From Tetrahymena thermophila SB210 (Eukaryota; Ciliophora; Oligohymenophorea; Hymenostomatida; Tetrahymenidae): a DNA stretch of 64,000 nucleotides. The stretch lies in assembly GCF_000189635.1 (NCBI RefSeq), contig NW_002476301.1, forward strand, positions 186,001 to 250,000, given 5' to 3'. The position numbers were made by a program, and so were the translations under genes. Under the pieces are notes generated by a model. The model worked only from the letters and a program-made list of their open reading frames with translations, was not told the DNA's origin and did not search any database. Shown piece by piece: positions 1 through 12,949 of the stretch (positions are counted from its first letter, which is position 1; each line of letters begins with the position of its first letter).

Positions 1-61
1 TTCAATGTAATAAGACTCTTCTAATAATAACAATAAAATACAATTTTTAAATAAAAAAAAT

Positions 62-1171
62 ATGAATGAGGAATACTTCTCATGCAATTATCCTCCTGAA
101 ATTTAGCATTTAAAATGCTAAGAAAGTGCAGTCTTATCTGAAAGATAAACAAATCAAAGAAATTATAATAAGGAAAGTAGCATTTTAATAAAGAATCTTA
201 AAAATTAGATAAAACATTCTTCATATTTTTTATAAGAAATGATTTAATAAAAATATGATAATCAAATTACTTAATAAAACTAACAAAAATATGACAGCAC
301 AAAGTTTGAAAATGAGTTAAGATAAAAACACAAGCTGTAAACTATTTAAGATATTCATCAGAAAAAAAGTATATCATTCTTATTGCAACAAACGCTTCTC
401 AAGCAAAGTTAAGCTAATCAAAAAAAGTAAAAAAATATCAATTTGGAAGAATATAATAACTTGCTGGATAAAATTTAGTAAATTCAAAAATATAAGTAAG
501 TTAGTACCACCAAAAGCTCTAAAACACTTACAGAGTTTCCTTTTAAAATTTAACAATCCTTAGATTGTTTAGAATTAAACAGGTTATCAAGCTGGGAAGA
601 AGATCAAAAATTAGATAATTTTTCTTTAAAAAGAGTTTTGACATTTAAGAAAGATATTTGCTAAAAATAGCTTAGCTTTACAGAGAATTTATTAAATTAA
701 AAGATTCATAAGCAGCAAAAGGTTAGTGCCATAAATGAGCATCAAGTATAGCTAAGGCCTTTAAATAGAAAATTAAATATTAATAACAGTGTATCACAAT
801 CATAAAAGTAATATGCAGATTCTCTATTTATTGATTAGGCTAATGCGTTTGAAGTAGTAATAGACAATAATAAATAATCAGTTAGGAATCTAAATTAAAA
901 CATAAAATTATCATCAATATAAAACAGAACTAAGCCGTAAAAAAAATAATCATATAATTAAAATTATTATGAACACATATAGTTAGAAACGCAAGATAAA
1001 AATCATAAACTTTGTAAAAAATAATCAAGTTCTAATAATTTATACAGTTCCAAATAAACAAACAATTATTTCAGCTCATAAGAAAATAAAAATTATAATA
1101 ATTCTAAAATATTTTATGAAGAATCATATGATATTGAAAATTATATTCATGACCAAAGGCATATAAAGTGA
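62..1171 (+). CDS. N/Q/K-rich hypothetical protein, 369 aa
   Basis: One open frame with TAA/TAG as Gln runs to a TGA at 1169-1171. I chose the ATG at 62 because it follows an A-rich leader (AAAAAAAAT), but the frame is open back to the window edge and another ATG lies at 5, so the N-terminus may be incomplete. The protein opens MNEEYFSCNYPPE and is otherwise rich in Asn, Gln, Lys and Ser with no signal peptide, membrane segment or domain I recognise. Such low-complexity proteins are common in ciliates. Function unknown. Confidence 0.65.
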
Positions 1172-1921
1172 CTTATATTTATATAGAGGTATTATTTTAT
1201 CAAATGATGAGAGTTAAGATTGATATTTTTATAGTAAATTAGTATTATATAAATTCTAAAAATATTAAATAAATTTTCATATTTATTATCAAATATTTAA
1301 TTTTTTAGATGTCTATAAATAAATAATTGAATTAAAATTTATTATTCAAAAAAATATTAATAATATTTTCCTAAACTAATATTATATACTCTATTACTTT
1401 TTTTATCTAAGCTCAAAAATATTATTTATGCCAGTCAAAATTAGGAAATTTATTTTTCAAAATATTTATTTTTATTAAATTTTAATTTGCGTTTTTAGGA
1501 AATATTAATTAAATAACTTACTTACTAACAAATTAAATTGTATGTAACAATTAATGAGTCAATAAAATTACTAACTAGTTCTTTACATTGCTTTGGTATT
1601 TGTTTTCTATATTTTAAAGAAGATTTAAAAGAGATAGATTATCAAAATCGAATATCAAATATTTTTAAGATGCAGAAAAAATTGTAGTATTTTTATGAAG
1701 AGAGAAAAAATATATAAGAATTGATATTGATAGATTATATAATTAAATTGCTAGTTACTATTTAGAGTTGAGAGATAGCGATAAATAGTATAAATTTTAA
1801 TCAATCGAATTAATTTTTTGTGTATTTTGTTTGAATCAGAATTTTTTAATATTCATTTAAAATCAATAACTCTGATTAGTTTTTAGATAAGCTTAAAAAT
1901 TTAAATTACTTAATTGAATAG
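1172..1921. other. AT-rich intergenic DNA
   Basis: About 750 bp between the N/Q-rich gene and the DHHC gene. It is dense in TGA in all plus frames and made mostly of A and T runs. It should hold the 3' end of the upstream gene and the promoter of the downstream gene, but I see no distinct motif. Confidence 0.5.
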
Positions 1922-4921
1922 ATGGAAGATCAAAGATAAGTAGGATTAATAAAAATTAATGGATTCTCTAATGGTTTACACCCGTTACAAATATTTGCAT
2001 ATTTAGTATATATATCAGCATTGATCGTATTCGCAATTTGCGTGTTTCCATTTTTTAACACTTAATTACAGGTATTTTCAGCGACCTTCTATTAAAATAA
2101 TATTTCTTATTTCGCAGAATGCAATTACTAAAATTCTAAATCTCTAACTTGATAAATTCAAATTTATAAATAGATAATATCTGGGGTATTATACTACATA
2201 AGTCTAGGAATTATGGCATTGTTGGCCATAGTATGCAGTTACTCTGATCCAACAGACCCAATCATTCGTAAAGAAAAACTAGCGCGCAAAAATAAGTAAT
2301 GATTAGAATTTTCAAAGAACAAATAATAACTTAAATTAAAATAAATAAATATGGAAAATGCTCACATATACTTTACTTAAAAATATAAAAGCCTTGAATA
2401 TGATACAATTGAGTATGAATATTATTGTAGTACATGTATTTCTCATGTTTAGGATGGATCGAAACATTGTAGATAATGTGATAGGTAAATAAATCTTCTA
2501 ATTTCGAACAATTATATTCATTCAAAAACAAAAGAAAACTTTTATTATAACTAAAAAATTTAAGATTAAAAACTCCAACTAAGAATAATATTTATTTATT
2601 TAATATTTTTGAAAGGTGTGTGAATGGATTTGATCATCATTGTAAATGGCTAAATAATTGCATTGGAAAAGAAAATTATAGAATATTTTATTATTTGATA
2701 GGATTTGTTTTCATAAATAGTGTAATCTATTGTGTGTTTCTGAGCTATTCATTGGCTAATATTTATGGTAGTGAATATAATTATAATTTTTCAGGTCATT
2801 CTTATACCTCTTATGTAGTCATGAAAATATTCGTATGGATCTATTTAATATTTATCGCTTTTTTTGGTTTGCTGGACATAAATCTTTTCCTTTTTCACAC
2901 ATGGCTTTCGATGAATCATCTTACTACATATGAGTATATTATTAATTCTAGAGCAGCTAAACAAGTAATTTTAAATAGTTATTTCTTTGATATTCAATTT
3001 TTTGTATAAATTACATTTATTGATTTATTTGATGTTAATTTATTTAATTTTCTCACATTTAAAATTCAAAACAGTAAAAAATAATATTATTTCAAATAAA
3101 AAGTTTTACCAGTATTTTTAATAATCAAATTATTTTGGGATAGAGAGCAATAAAATAAATTTATTTTAAATAGGAAAAAATTCCTTATGGAATATGTTCT
3201 GGAATAAAGGAGTTCTAATCTTTCTAAGAGTAATAAAACTAAAATAATATACAAAATGACAATACATATACTAAACCAAAGAGAAAGGATACTATCTAAG
3301 AGATGGATAATCAATTAATTGCGTAAATTAAATTTTTTTAGATTATTTTCTTAATAATTTTTTTCATAAAGGAAAATTTGCTGCTGCTTAAAGAAGAAAA
3401 AGAAGAAAATAAACTCTATCATTCCTATTGATTTTGCAGAATAAAATTTAGACCAGATCAAGTAGAGCAATCAAAGAGAATAAAATGAAGAAGAGGATGA
3501 ATAAGATAATTAAAATAATCTGAATCCTTTTAGTTAAAATATAATTGAAGTAATACAAATTATTTATTAATAACTTGATTAATTATTCTAGTAGAACTTA
3601 TTAAATACTTTTATAAATTTATTAGGGATTAATAGAAAAATCAATTTGCAACAGTGCAGATGTTTAAGAAGAAGATTTAAGGACGGAAATAGGGAGACAG
3701 GAACACAATAACTAACAAGTCCCTTAGCATTAAAGCAATAAAAAATTTAGCAATAAAACAATTAAATCAAAAAATAAAAAAGGATAAACAAATCAAATAA
3801 TAAATAAATCAAACACTTAAGAAATATAAATGCAAAACATAAATTGCTTTTAAGAATTAAATCCATTCTCATAAGTTTAAAATAAAAATTAGTAAACCAA
3901 TTAATAATCAAGCTAATTTTATAAACAAGATTTAGGTAGTGGAGCTACAATAACTGGTCATCCACTAGTTAATAACTTGGATAACTCTCCAAAGAGTTAA
4001 TCTCATAAATAATCTGATTTTGGCTTAAGCAAAAATTTAGATTTCAATACTTAAAAGTTAAATTAAACAGACTTTATGTAAGAAAAAAATAGAAAAAAAA
4101 GATCTATGGATTTATTTCTGTAGCCAAACTCTGTCTAGCTGAAACCAGATTAGAATAACCACTTTAATCTATAAAATTTATAGTAAATTGAATAAGAGAT
4201 CTATTTGAACAGCTAATCATTTAGAGATAATAATGAACATCAAAATTTAGAATCTAAGAGTAATAGATTATTCAATAATAAAAATTTTATAGGTTAAGGA
4301 GATATAGCTCCAAATTCTAAAAAATAGACCAATATTTTAAGTAATAAATCTACAAAATTCTAAGATGTTTTTGAAGATAACAAAGATCAGAAATTAAAAG
4401 CAGATAAATCTAAAATGTAATCAAATGGAAATAAAAGATCATTTTAAAAAGAAAATTTATCAAAAAATAGTACTATTAAAGCCACGTTTTCTCATAGAAA
4501 TACTAATGAATTCAGTGATACAAATTCTGATAAAGCAAAGGAAAGCTCAATGTTAAAAATGAAAGATAACCACTATGGAGCATTATCTCCAAATAATTTT
4601 GATTAAAGTAAAGAATTAGTCATTAAGGATATAAATAAACATGATGAAGATAAGGCTAGAACACAAAATTCTTTGAAAAATGGCACTTCAAACCATTTGG
4701 ATTAATTTGAGATTGGAAATGTTATATATAATTATCAAGATAACATTCAAGAAAAACCTTTTACAATTAATGCATTCCTAACTTCTATAAAAACTGGTGA
4801 ATAAACCCCTTAAGAAAATTAAGAAAAATTGGAATTTATCAATTACAAAAATAATAATTAAGCTGATTAAAGTTTTAATAAAAATGATGAAATTACCTAA
4901 TAAAGACAATATGATTTATGA
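1922..4921 (+). CDS. DHHC palmitoyltransferase
   Basis: Protein S-acyltransferase that adds palmitate to cysteines of membrane proteins. Exons: 1922-2071, 2174-2295, 2392-2484, 2616-3549, 3626-4921, stop TGA 4919-4921; the phases agree at every join. Two membrane segments come first, then DPTDPII, then the Cys-rich domain (YYCSTC, SKHCRQCDRC, FDHHCKWLNNCIG), then two more membrane segments around 2690-2900. The catalytic DHHC cysteine is intact. Downstream lies a KICCCLKKKKKK stretch and a tail of about 450 residues rich in Asn, Lys and Gln. The segment 2965-3371 stays open in frame but reads unlike the rest. It starts GTAATT and probably contains an intron whose acceptor I could not fix in phase. 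If fully coding the product is 864 aa. Substrates and membrane location are not visible. Confidence 0.88.
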
Positions 4922-6086
4922 AATGGTTTAAAAATTAATTCCATTTCAAATATATATTTTTTATTCAATTTACCTTAAATTTAATCAATTTGTTAATATT
5001 TGCCCAAAAAAGACTTTTGAAATCTATTTTGTTTACTGAAAAATTTTGCTTTCGAGAAGTAATTCTCATTTTATTTGATTGCTTCTTTTTGATAGCTCTA
5101 ATTAAATATAAAAACTATTTGTATTATATTTGAAATTTAGTTTTTGATTAACTTGCTTAAAATTTTGTTAAAAAAAGAAAAGGTTTATATTAAATTATAC
5201 TTTTTTATTCATTTGCTTTATTAGGCTCATTACATCTATACCAAATCTTGTTAAATTAAAAATTTTCTATTTATTTGATTTTGTTTGAAAGGGTAATAAT
5301 TGATTCCTAAATTATTCAAGCATACATGATAAAATAAAAAGAAATATTACAAAGTTTAATTAATAAAAAATTTATTACTCAAATTATTTTTGGTGAACGA
5401 TCATTAATTTTTCTTATTTTTCTAATGAAATTTAACTTTACAACCTTTCAATACAAAAATAAGGTAAAAGACTAAAAAGTAAAATACTTTTTTTATTTAA
5501 AACTTGTAAGCGCTTGTATTTAGTTAAAAGTACTTTTTTTGATTTACCAATTATTAAAAAATTTGGATTAAACTTGAATAATTCTTGCTATTAATTTATG
5601 AAATGGATTTTTTAATGTGAGTAAATAAGCTTAGATAAAGCCTTAAAGTTAATAAAATACATAATAATTAAAATATTCTCTTAGAATGAAACCAATATAC
5701 TAGGTAAGCAGTTTTCAAATTTATAAAATTTACAAAATCTGAAATTTTGATCTAATTTAATTAGTTATTGATGAAGTAAAAAAAATAAAGATATTTTTCA
5801 AACAATATTTCTTTGAATGCTTACAGTTTACCTTTCTTTTGTTTTTTTTATTTTTTGAGAGATAATTTTTTTATCAATCAATATATCAATCTATCTTTAA
5901 TCAAACAACACTAGTTAAAAGGATAATTTTTGTATGCAAGTAACTAAGATAGAACATGGAAATACGCTATTAAGTATAATATGTATAAAGAATGCAATTA
6001 AAACACGGAAAATTTTTATTCTTAAATATTTTAAAATAAATAATTATTGAAACAAATTTTATAAGGTAGATATTAAAGTTGTATTA
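4922..6086. other. AT-rich intergenic DNA
   Basis: About 1.2 kb with no open frame of coding character on either strand. It holds the 3' flank of the DHHC gene. Nothing else was recognised. Confidence 0.5.
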
Positions 6087-6329
6087 ATGAGATAAAAGCT
6101 GATTAAAATGAAACGAAATCTATTTTTCCTTTTTATTCAACTTATTTTAGTATTTTTTAAGCTGAATACTTTTCTCATGGTTGTTTACTACAGTTATGGT
6201 CATGATTCTTGCAATTTAGGAATTATACCAAATTTCGATGAAATAATTTTAATGCAAGAAGTGTTATTTATTATTTTGATTGTTAATTGTTCATTAGTCG
6301 TATATTTGATTAATTTGATATTCATATGA
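6087..6329 (+). CDS. Possible small membrane protein, 80 aa
   Basis: ATG at 6087 (another at 6108) to TGA 6327-6329, with one in-frame TAA read as Gln. The predicted protein has two hydrophobic stretches (FFLFIQLILVFF and LFIILIVNCSLVVYLINLIF) flanking a short polar loop. It could be a real short membrane protein, or the 5' exon of the decayed gene that starts immediately downstream. No homologue recognised. Confidence 0.3.
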
Positions 6330-7236
6330 TATATCTTTTATGAAGGCTTTGAATTTTTTTGACTTTGTAGAATTGATTTTTCTCAATTCTACACATAAGT
6401 TCTTAATTTATCCATAAAGTTTGCTATTATTTTGAAATGTTGTTATATTTATTAGCAAGTATGCTGCTTTAAACACATCTTAATGTAAATTCTACTATCT
6501 ATATTCTTCCCAAAGCTACTCAAGACAATTTATTTCTTGGATATTTTACCTTTTAAATTGGTTGAAAATGACATTAAACTGCAATGAGATCTATTCTCCT
6601 AATATTTAGCTAATTATATTTGTGCACTTTTTAATGTTAAGAAACTCAAGAGTTTATTCATTCTAAAACCTAACTTCATCCTGATTTAATTCTTCAAAAA
6701 ATTAGTCTTCTATAAAATTTTTAGTATTGTTTAAGGAAGAAAGAGCACTAAAAAATTAAATTCCTTGCTTAGCTGCTTTAATCTTTTATTTTTTGGCATA
6801 GTTTTAAATATTTCCTACTTAGAGTAATGTAATCTAGCTTTAAGAATAATACCCTTCCTTTTCAGACTAATATCCTTTTTTAGCTTCTTCTGCTCTTTCT
6901 CCAATATTAATTTATTCAATAAATTCAGTAGTAGACTACAAATCTTAGGCGGCATCTACCTATGAGTTTAAGTTCAATAGCGAGTTTATCATTATGAATA
7001 TGAGTATGAATTAAAACTTTGATAGTTATCTCTTTTAAAAGCTATTCAGGTAGCTTGCAACTAGTATGTTAGATTTAGGAGAGATCTACTTTAATTTAAT
7101 AGAATAAAGATTGAAAGTATTGTTTTTTGTTTTTTTATTACTTTTTTTTTATTAAAATTATGATTATATAATTAATTAAAATCAAAGTAAAGTTATAAGT
7201 AGGTATAATAGAAAAGAGACCACTGCTTATTATTGA
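6330..7236 (+). pseudogene. Decayed gene for a membrane protein
   Basis: Good coding character jumps between frames. Around 6484-6560 one frame gives KATQDNLFLGYFTFQIG and then a stop. The next frame gives LVENDIKLQ, then a third gives NEIYSPNIQL. From 6685 a long frame runs to TGA 7234-7236 with convincing protein (QYPSFSDQYPFLASSALSP, NSEFIIMNMSMNQNF, RQLATSMLDLGEIYFNL) and a terminal hydrophobic segment. No plausible GT...AG introns join these pieces, so I read it as a frameshifted remnant of an ectodomain plus membrane segment. It could also be a gene with introns I failed to place. Family not recognised. Confidence 0.45.
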
Positions 7237-8341
7237 TAGATTGTCTTCATACAAATTTCATAGCTATTTCAATATTTGTAAGTCATGTAATATAACAAAA
7301 TAATCCATATGATTTTAATTGAATACAAACAAATTTTTTACAAGAGATAATTAGAACAATCTTACAGTAGTAATAAATAAATACATATATTTATTGTTTT
7401 ATCTATCATTTCATTTAGTAAAAGTAATAATTTTTATAGCTTATTTTTCACAGTTTATTTTAAGCAACCAAAATCTATTTATCTCCTATCTATTTTTCTA
7501 CGAATTTTCTAAATTTATAACAGATCTGTTTTTTTACTATTAATTACAAAATAATTAGCTATCTTATTATTTTTTTATTTGTCAATTTTGCAGCTATAGC
7601 TTTCTCTAAAATTAAACCAAATAAAATAAATTAGTGTGTACAATTCGAATTTGACATTAAATTTAAAGTGTATGCAAAAGTAACATTAAACATTTATTTT
7701 ATTTTTTAATTTATCTTTTCCTATTATAATTTGTAAAATAAATGAAAATTGAGTAGTAATTAACAAAAGTGTTACCACTCTCATTCTCAAAATAAAAAAC
7801 AAAAGAAATAATCAATTAATCAAAATATGTTCATAAAAAAAACAATTAAATTATGAACAATATTAATAAATTTTTTGAATGCAGCCCAACCAATATTACG
7901 TATTTTATTTATTTTGCTTGTATTCTATCATCATAAAGAATAATTAGATTTTAATTAAAAATTTACTCTTCAAAAATAGGATGATTGATTTTCTATCAAA
8001 TTATTCTTAGCTCATAATTTTATTTTGTGGAATTTGATTTTTTTTATTTTATTGAAAGTGTCTGCCTAATCACTATTTGTTCCATATTAAGTAAATTAAA
8101 ACATTCATAATTAACTTAAATTCAGATAATAAAAATAAGTTATTAAGAGCTTTTATCAATATTTTTAGGTAAAACAAATATTTACCACTACAAAACATTC
8201 AAACAGTTTTTATTAATTGATGCTTTTCATTTCTGAAATATCTTAATCCCTTAATTTTTTAATTTTGCTCTTAATATTTATAATAATTTCACATAAAACG
8301 TTGTGATAAAAATAATAATTCTGATTAATTTTCCTTAAATT
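7237..8341. other. AT-rich intergenic DNA
   Basis: About 1.1 kb of very AT-rich sequence between the decayed gene and a doubtful small minus-strand ORF. I see no gene, repeat array or structured RNA in it. Confidence 0.45.
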
Positions 8342-8530
8342 TCAGTTAATTATACTGATAATTGTAATTTTATATATCGTTTTTATTCTTTTATTAAAAG
8401 TAATTTTAGCTGACTCCAAAATACTATAAGAGAGTTTTTTATAAATTTCTGCATACCTTTCTTTTATTTTTAGAAAGTTGCATTTGGTTTTCAGTTTTTC
8501 TTCATTTAGAAAGTATTTGATAGTACTCAT
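8342..8530 (-). CDS. Doubtful small Lys/Ile-rich ORF, 62 aa
   Basis: Minus-strand ATG at 8528-8530 to a true TGA at 8342-8344. It reads as a Lys-rich helical peptide (MSTIKYFLNEEKLK, KIKERYAEIYKKLSYSILES) without TAA or TAG codons. There is no partner exon, and the flanks are non-coding. It may be chance, or a fragment of an old gene. The 640 bp between it and the EF-hand gene (to 9169) shows only AT-rich promoter-like DNA. Confidence 0.2.
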   Translation of the reverse strand: MSTIKYFLNEEKLKTKCNFLKIKERYAEIYKKLSYSILESAKITFNKRIKTIYKITIISIIN

Positions 8531-9169
8531 TAGATCGTTTATTAAGATCGTCAATTTCTAAATTAAAAAATCATTTAATCTTTAATTAAAAAAACACAGA
8601 AATAATTTGAAAGTTAAGACTAAAATAATAAAGAAAATTCAGCAAAATAAATTACTTATATTAATGGGTATTGACTTTTATTTTTAAAAAAGCAAAAAAA
8701 ATAAATTATAAAAAATTATAAAAATTCCAAAAAATGTTGTAAGTGCCTTTTTAGAATTTACAATATTCCAATTGATTATTTTCTTTTATATTCAGCAAAA
8801 ACAAAATAAATAGATTTTTTTTTACTTTAAAAGATATTTCTCTGTATGTAGAATATTTTATCAACCTTTCCAGTAGTTTGAAAGGACTAACTAGTTTATT
8901 ACTTCAATATGCTTGAATTTATATCTTCTGATGTACAATAAATTAGTATTTATTGAAGATTGCTATAGAAACTTAAAAACAATCCTTTATTTTAAAAAAT
9001 AAACAAAAAGGGTCAGTGCTTTATAAAAATTTACTTTATTTTGAAAACGCGTTCATTTCATTCATTATAAAAATTTTTGACCTGATTTTAAAAATCTTAT
9101 TTTCTATTTAAGAAATTTATAATGTTTATTAAAAACAAAAAAAGATACAAAATTTATTCAATTAATAAA

Positions 9170-12100
9170 ATGACTCAAAGAAGTAATAAGGTAGAAGTAA
9201 TTCATTTTTAATTGTTTGATGCAATAAGCGAAGAGAAACTCAATGTTGCCAGGCATATCTTTGCTGAGAAAGATTCTAAGGGGCAAGGGTACCTTTCACC
9301 TGACGTCGTTTCTCAAATTATCTAATAAGCTTTTACTCAAACAAACACTAAAGGATTTAAGTCTACTCCTGATGATGTTAAACAATTTATGAAGCAGATA
9401 AAATCAACAAGACAAAAAGAACTAACTTACTATGAATTCGAAAGCTACTTTCTCGGATGTCTTGCAAGAACTGGGCATAAGGTTACATAAAGCAATACGA
9501 TTTTAAGAACAAACAGAAAATTCAACCCATAAATAGAAATTTAGTTAAATGTGGCTAGATAGCAGTTTGCTAAGTTTGACACTGACAAAAGTGGAAATCT
9601 AGACTCGAACGAAGTTTACAATTTAATTGTAGAAACTCACCAGCTTATAGGTATGCAGAAAGATACACCTTCTGAAGAGGAAGTTAAATACTACATTGAA
9701 CTTGCAGATACTAATAAAGATGGCGTTATCTCTATCTAAGAATACGAAGACCTGTTTCTTATGAATTTAAAAAAGAATGGCAAGGTTGTTATCTAATATA
9801 GAGTAGTTAATAATAAAGAGACTTGCGAAAAGCTTTCAGATGAAGAATATTTACATTAAATGTAAAGCAGTGCTAAATAAAGTTCTTAAAACATTATTGT
9901 AAAGAACGTTTATCATGATGATGCAGAATCTAAGCTAAACATAGCTAAAAGACAGTTTATAGAATTAGACAAAGACAAAAGCGGTAAACTCGATTAAGAA
10001 GAGGTAGCAAATCTCATAAATACTACATTTGCTAATACTGGAGTCTCAGGTTACAAAGCTACTCCTGAAGATGTTAAACTCTATTTGTAGAAGGTGGACA
10101 CAAATAAAGATGGTAAGGTATCTTTTGAAGAGTATGAAAAATATGTTATCTACTGTTTAGATAAAGCTGGAGTAAATTGCAGTGTGAAGTCAAATTTCAT
10201 TAAATCCAGAAGAAGTTTCAATCCAGAAGTTGAAATGCAATTAGATGCAGGTAGAAAGTTTTTTGCATAGTTCGATACTGATAGAAGTGGCTACTTAGAA
10301 GAAAATGAGATCTATGCCTTAATAGCTTTTACTTATAAGGATTTAGGAATAGATAAAAAGCCTACAGCTGATGAAGTTCAGAAGTATATTTAATCAGCTG
10401 ATACAAACAATGACGGAAGAATTTCTATTTAGGAATTTGAAGATTTTGTTCTCCAAAACTACAAATCATAAGGTACTACCATTTTAGAATATTCAATACC
10501 TGAAGTCACAGAAGTAGTCAAGACTAGCTAATAGGGAAATGTCAGCGTTATCTAATCTATAAAGGTAACAAAAATCACCACTGTAACTACAAGAACTATA
10601 AACTAGGTTGATGGAAATAAGGATGTTAGTTTATCTTAAGTTTTCACTTCAACTCATACTTCTACTTCAGAAAATTAATAAGAATCTGAAGAAAGCAAAT
10701 CAAAGTAGCTTGATGAACCTTTGGTTGAGACAAAAAAAGTAAACAACTTAACAGAAGGCATAGAACAAGAAAGAGAGGAGATTAAATTTGTTTAATCTAT
10801 GATTAGGTAAGGAGGAGAAGAGAGCTGTATTAAAGAAGAGTAAGTACAAAAGAGCTTTGACGAGTTAAATGTAGTTGTCAAAAATGATAATCAAGTAGAC
10901 TTATCGTCAAGTGATGATGAAAATATTTAAAAATAAGTTTAGAATGAAGAAAGTGAAGAAAAATAAAAGAAAGCATGCAAAAATGATGAAGAATATGAAG
11001 ACAATGAAGTGAAAAGAAACAAAAAGCCATAGCCTTCATAAGAAAAGTAAGAAAATGATGAAGATCACTGCGATTTAGGAGATGAAAATGAAGAAAGTAA
11101 ATAAAATGAAAGCAAAGTACCTTATGTAAAACCTGCTCATAGATAAAATCTTGCATTAATTGGAGTTAAAAATGTCTATGATCCATAAGTTGAAACAAGA
11201 CTAGATGCTGCGAGAAGATTATTTATTCAACATGACGTAAACAAATCAGGAAGCTTAAATCCTGAAGAAGTAGCAACTTTAATTACCGCCTTATTTAGCT
11301 CAAATGGTATAGAAGGATATTAACCCACTCCTGAAGATGTAAGATTGTATATTTAAGAAGTTGACACAAATAAGGATGGCTTAATTTAATACCAAGAATT
11401 CGAAACATATGTAATAAAGTGCTTAGAAAAGGTTGGTATACCCTGCGAAGTTAAATAAACTATTGTAAAATCAAATAGAAGATTTAATCCAGAGGCTGAA
11501 ATGTATCTTGATGTAGCAAGAAAAGAGTTTGCAAAGTGTGATTCTGATAAAAGTGGCTACTTAGAGGAAAATGAAATTTATACTTTGATTAAGGATTCCT
11601 ATGCAGAAATGGGAATATTAGATTACCAACCAACAGAAGAGGATGTAAAATATTATATTCAGCTAGCTGATACTGACAATGATGGAAAAATTTCAATTAT
11701 TGAGTTCGAAGATTTAATTATTCTTAGTCTTAAGCAATCAGGAATGTAAGTCATTTAATACAAGTAATATCAAAATGCCGAAAGCGATGAGAATCAAGAA
11801 ACTGTAAAAAGAGCACCAGCAAATGAACATTTTAGAAGAGGAAAACCAATTTAAAAATTAGAAAATACTGAGTAAGTAGTAGAAGAAGAAGTGCTTCAAA
11901 TTGAATAAAAAGAACAAGAAGAGTAGCTCTAAAAAGATCTGCAGTAAGCTGTAGAGTAAGAAAAGGTATAAGAATAAATAGAAGAATAGGAAAAGGTTTA
12001 GGAATTGTTAGGAGAATAAGAAAAAGTTGAAGATAATTCAGAATAGAAGCAAGATTAAGAACCTGTTTGCAAACATGTAATAGAGCCAGCAGAATAGATT

Positions 12101-12949
12101 AGCGAATAAACTCGTGTACCTGCTGGAAGACCTGTAGAATAGATGTCATCCTCAGTTCGTGAACCTGCTGGAAGACCTGTACTTCAGGCTTAAGAAATGA
12201 ATTAAAGCAGTACTCTAAGATCAAGTAAAATTGTTATTATTGAAGAGACTAGCTCTGTTACTATTGAACCTGCTTTCTAAAGATAAGAAAAGCCTAAAAG
12301 GGCATCTTTCCCATCTATAGTTATCAAGAAAGTTTATCATCCAGAAATAGAAGAAAAACTTTAGATTGCAAAGAGGCTTTTTGTTTAAAGTGATAAAGAC
12401 TAAAATGGAGAATTAGATCCAGATGAAGTAGCTGTATTGATCATTAACACTTTTGAAGACGCAGGCATACATGGCTATAAACCAACTGTTTAAGATGTCA
12501 AAGATTATATGGAAGTAGTAGATACTGATAAGAATGGTAGACTCTCCTTTGAAGAGTATGAAAACTATGTAATCAGTTGCTTTGAAAAAGCTGGTTTAAA
12601 ATGTGATGTAAAGGATACTATCTTTAAGTCATCTAGAAGATTTAATCCTTAAGTTGAACTTAAATTAGATGTAGCAAGAAGACTCTTTGCTAAATACGAC
12701 ACAGACAAAAGTGGAGAGCTTGAAGAGAATGAAGTCTATGGTATAATCAGTGACACCTATAGAAATATAGGAATTACTGATTTTAGACCTACTGTTGATG
12801 ATGTAAGAATGTGGATATAAATGGCAGACACAGATAACAATGGTTCTGTTTCGATTTTCGAATATGAGAACCTAATTCTTTCAAGTCTTGAAAAAGCCGG
12901 TATTGAAATCAAGCGTTTCACAAAAATATCAGAAGATAATAAAAATTGA
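9170..12949 (+). CDS. Four-module EF-hand calcium-binding protein, 1259 aa
   Basis: Single exon, ATG 9170, TGA 12947-12949. It holds four repeats of about 200 residues (about 1-207, 240-437, 661-860, 1047-1252), each with four EF-hand positions. The 14 loops of the last repeat half of module 1 and of modules 2-4 have the Ca-ligand pattern (for example DTDKSGNLDSNE, DTNKDGKVSFEE, DTDNDGKISIIE, DTDKNGRLSFEE). The first two loops of module 1 are degenerate. Modules are joined by acidic Glu/Gln/Lys linkers at roughly 10490-11140 and 11760-12300; the second contains a doubled VPAGRPV / EPAGRPV motif. Each module resembles the small four-EF-hand proteins of Tetrahymena (TCBP-25 type), so it looks like a fused tetramer of such a unit. 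No membrane segment. A Ca-buffering or Ca-responsive scaffold is likely; the exact role is unknown. Confidence 0.9.

Noticed and set aside
10878..11156. Minus-strand His/Phe/Leu-rich ORF
   Set aside because: It is antisense to the acidic linker of the EF-hand protein and reflects that composition.
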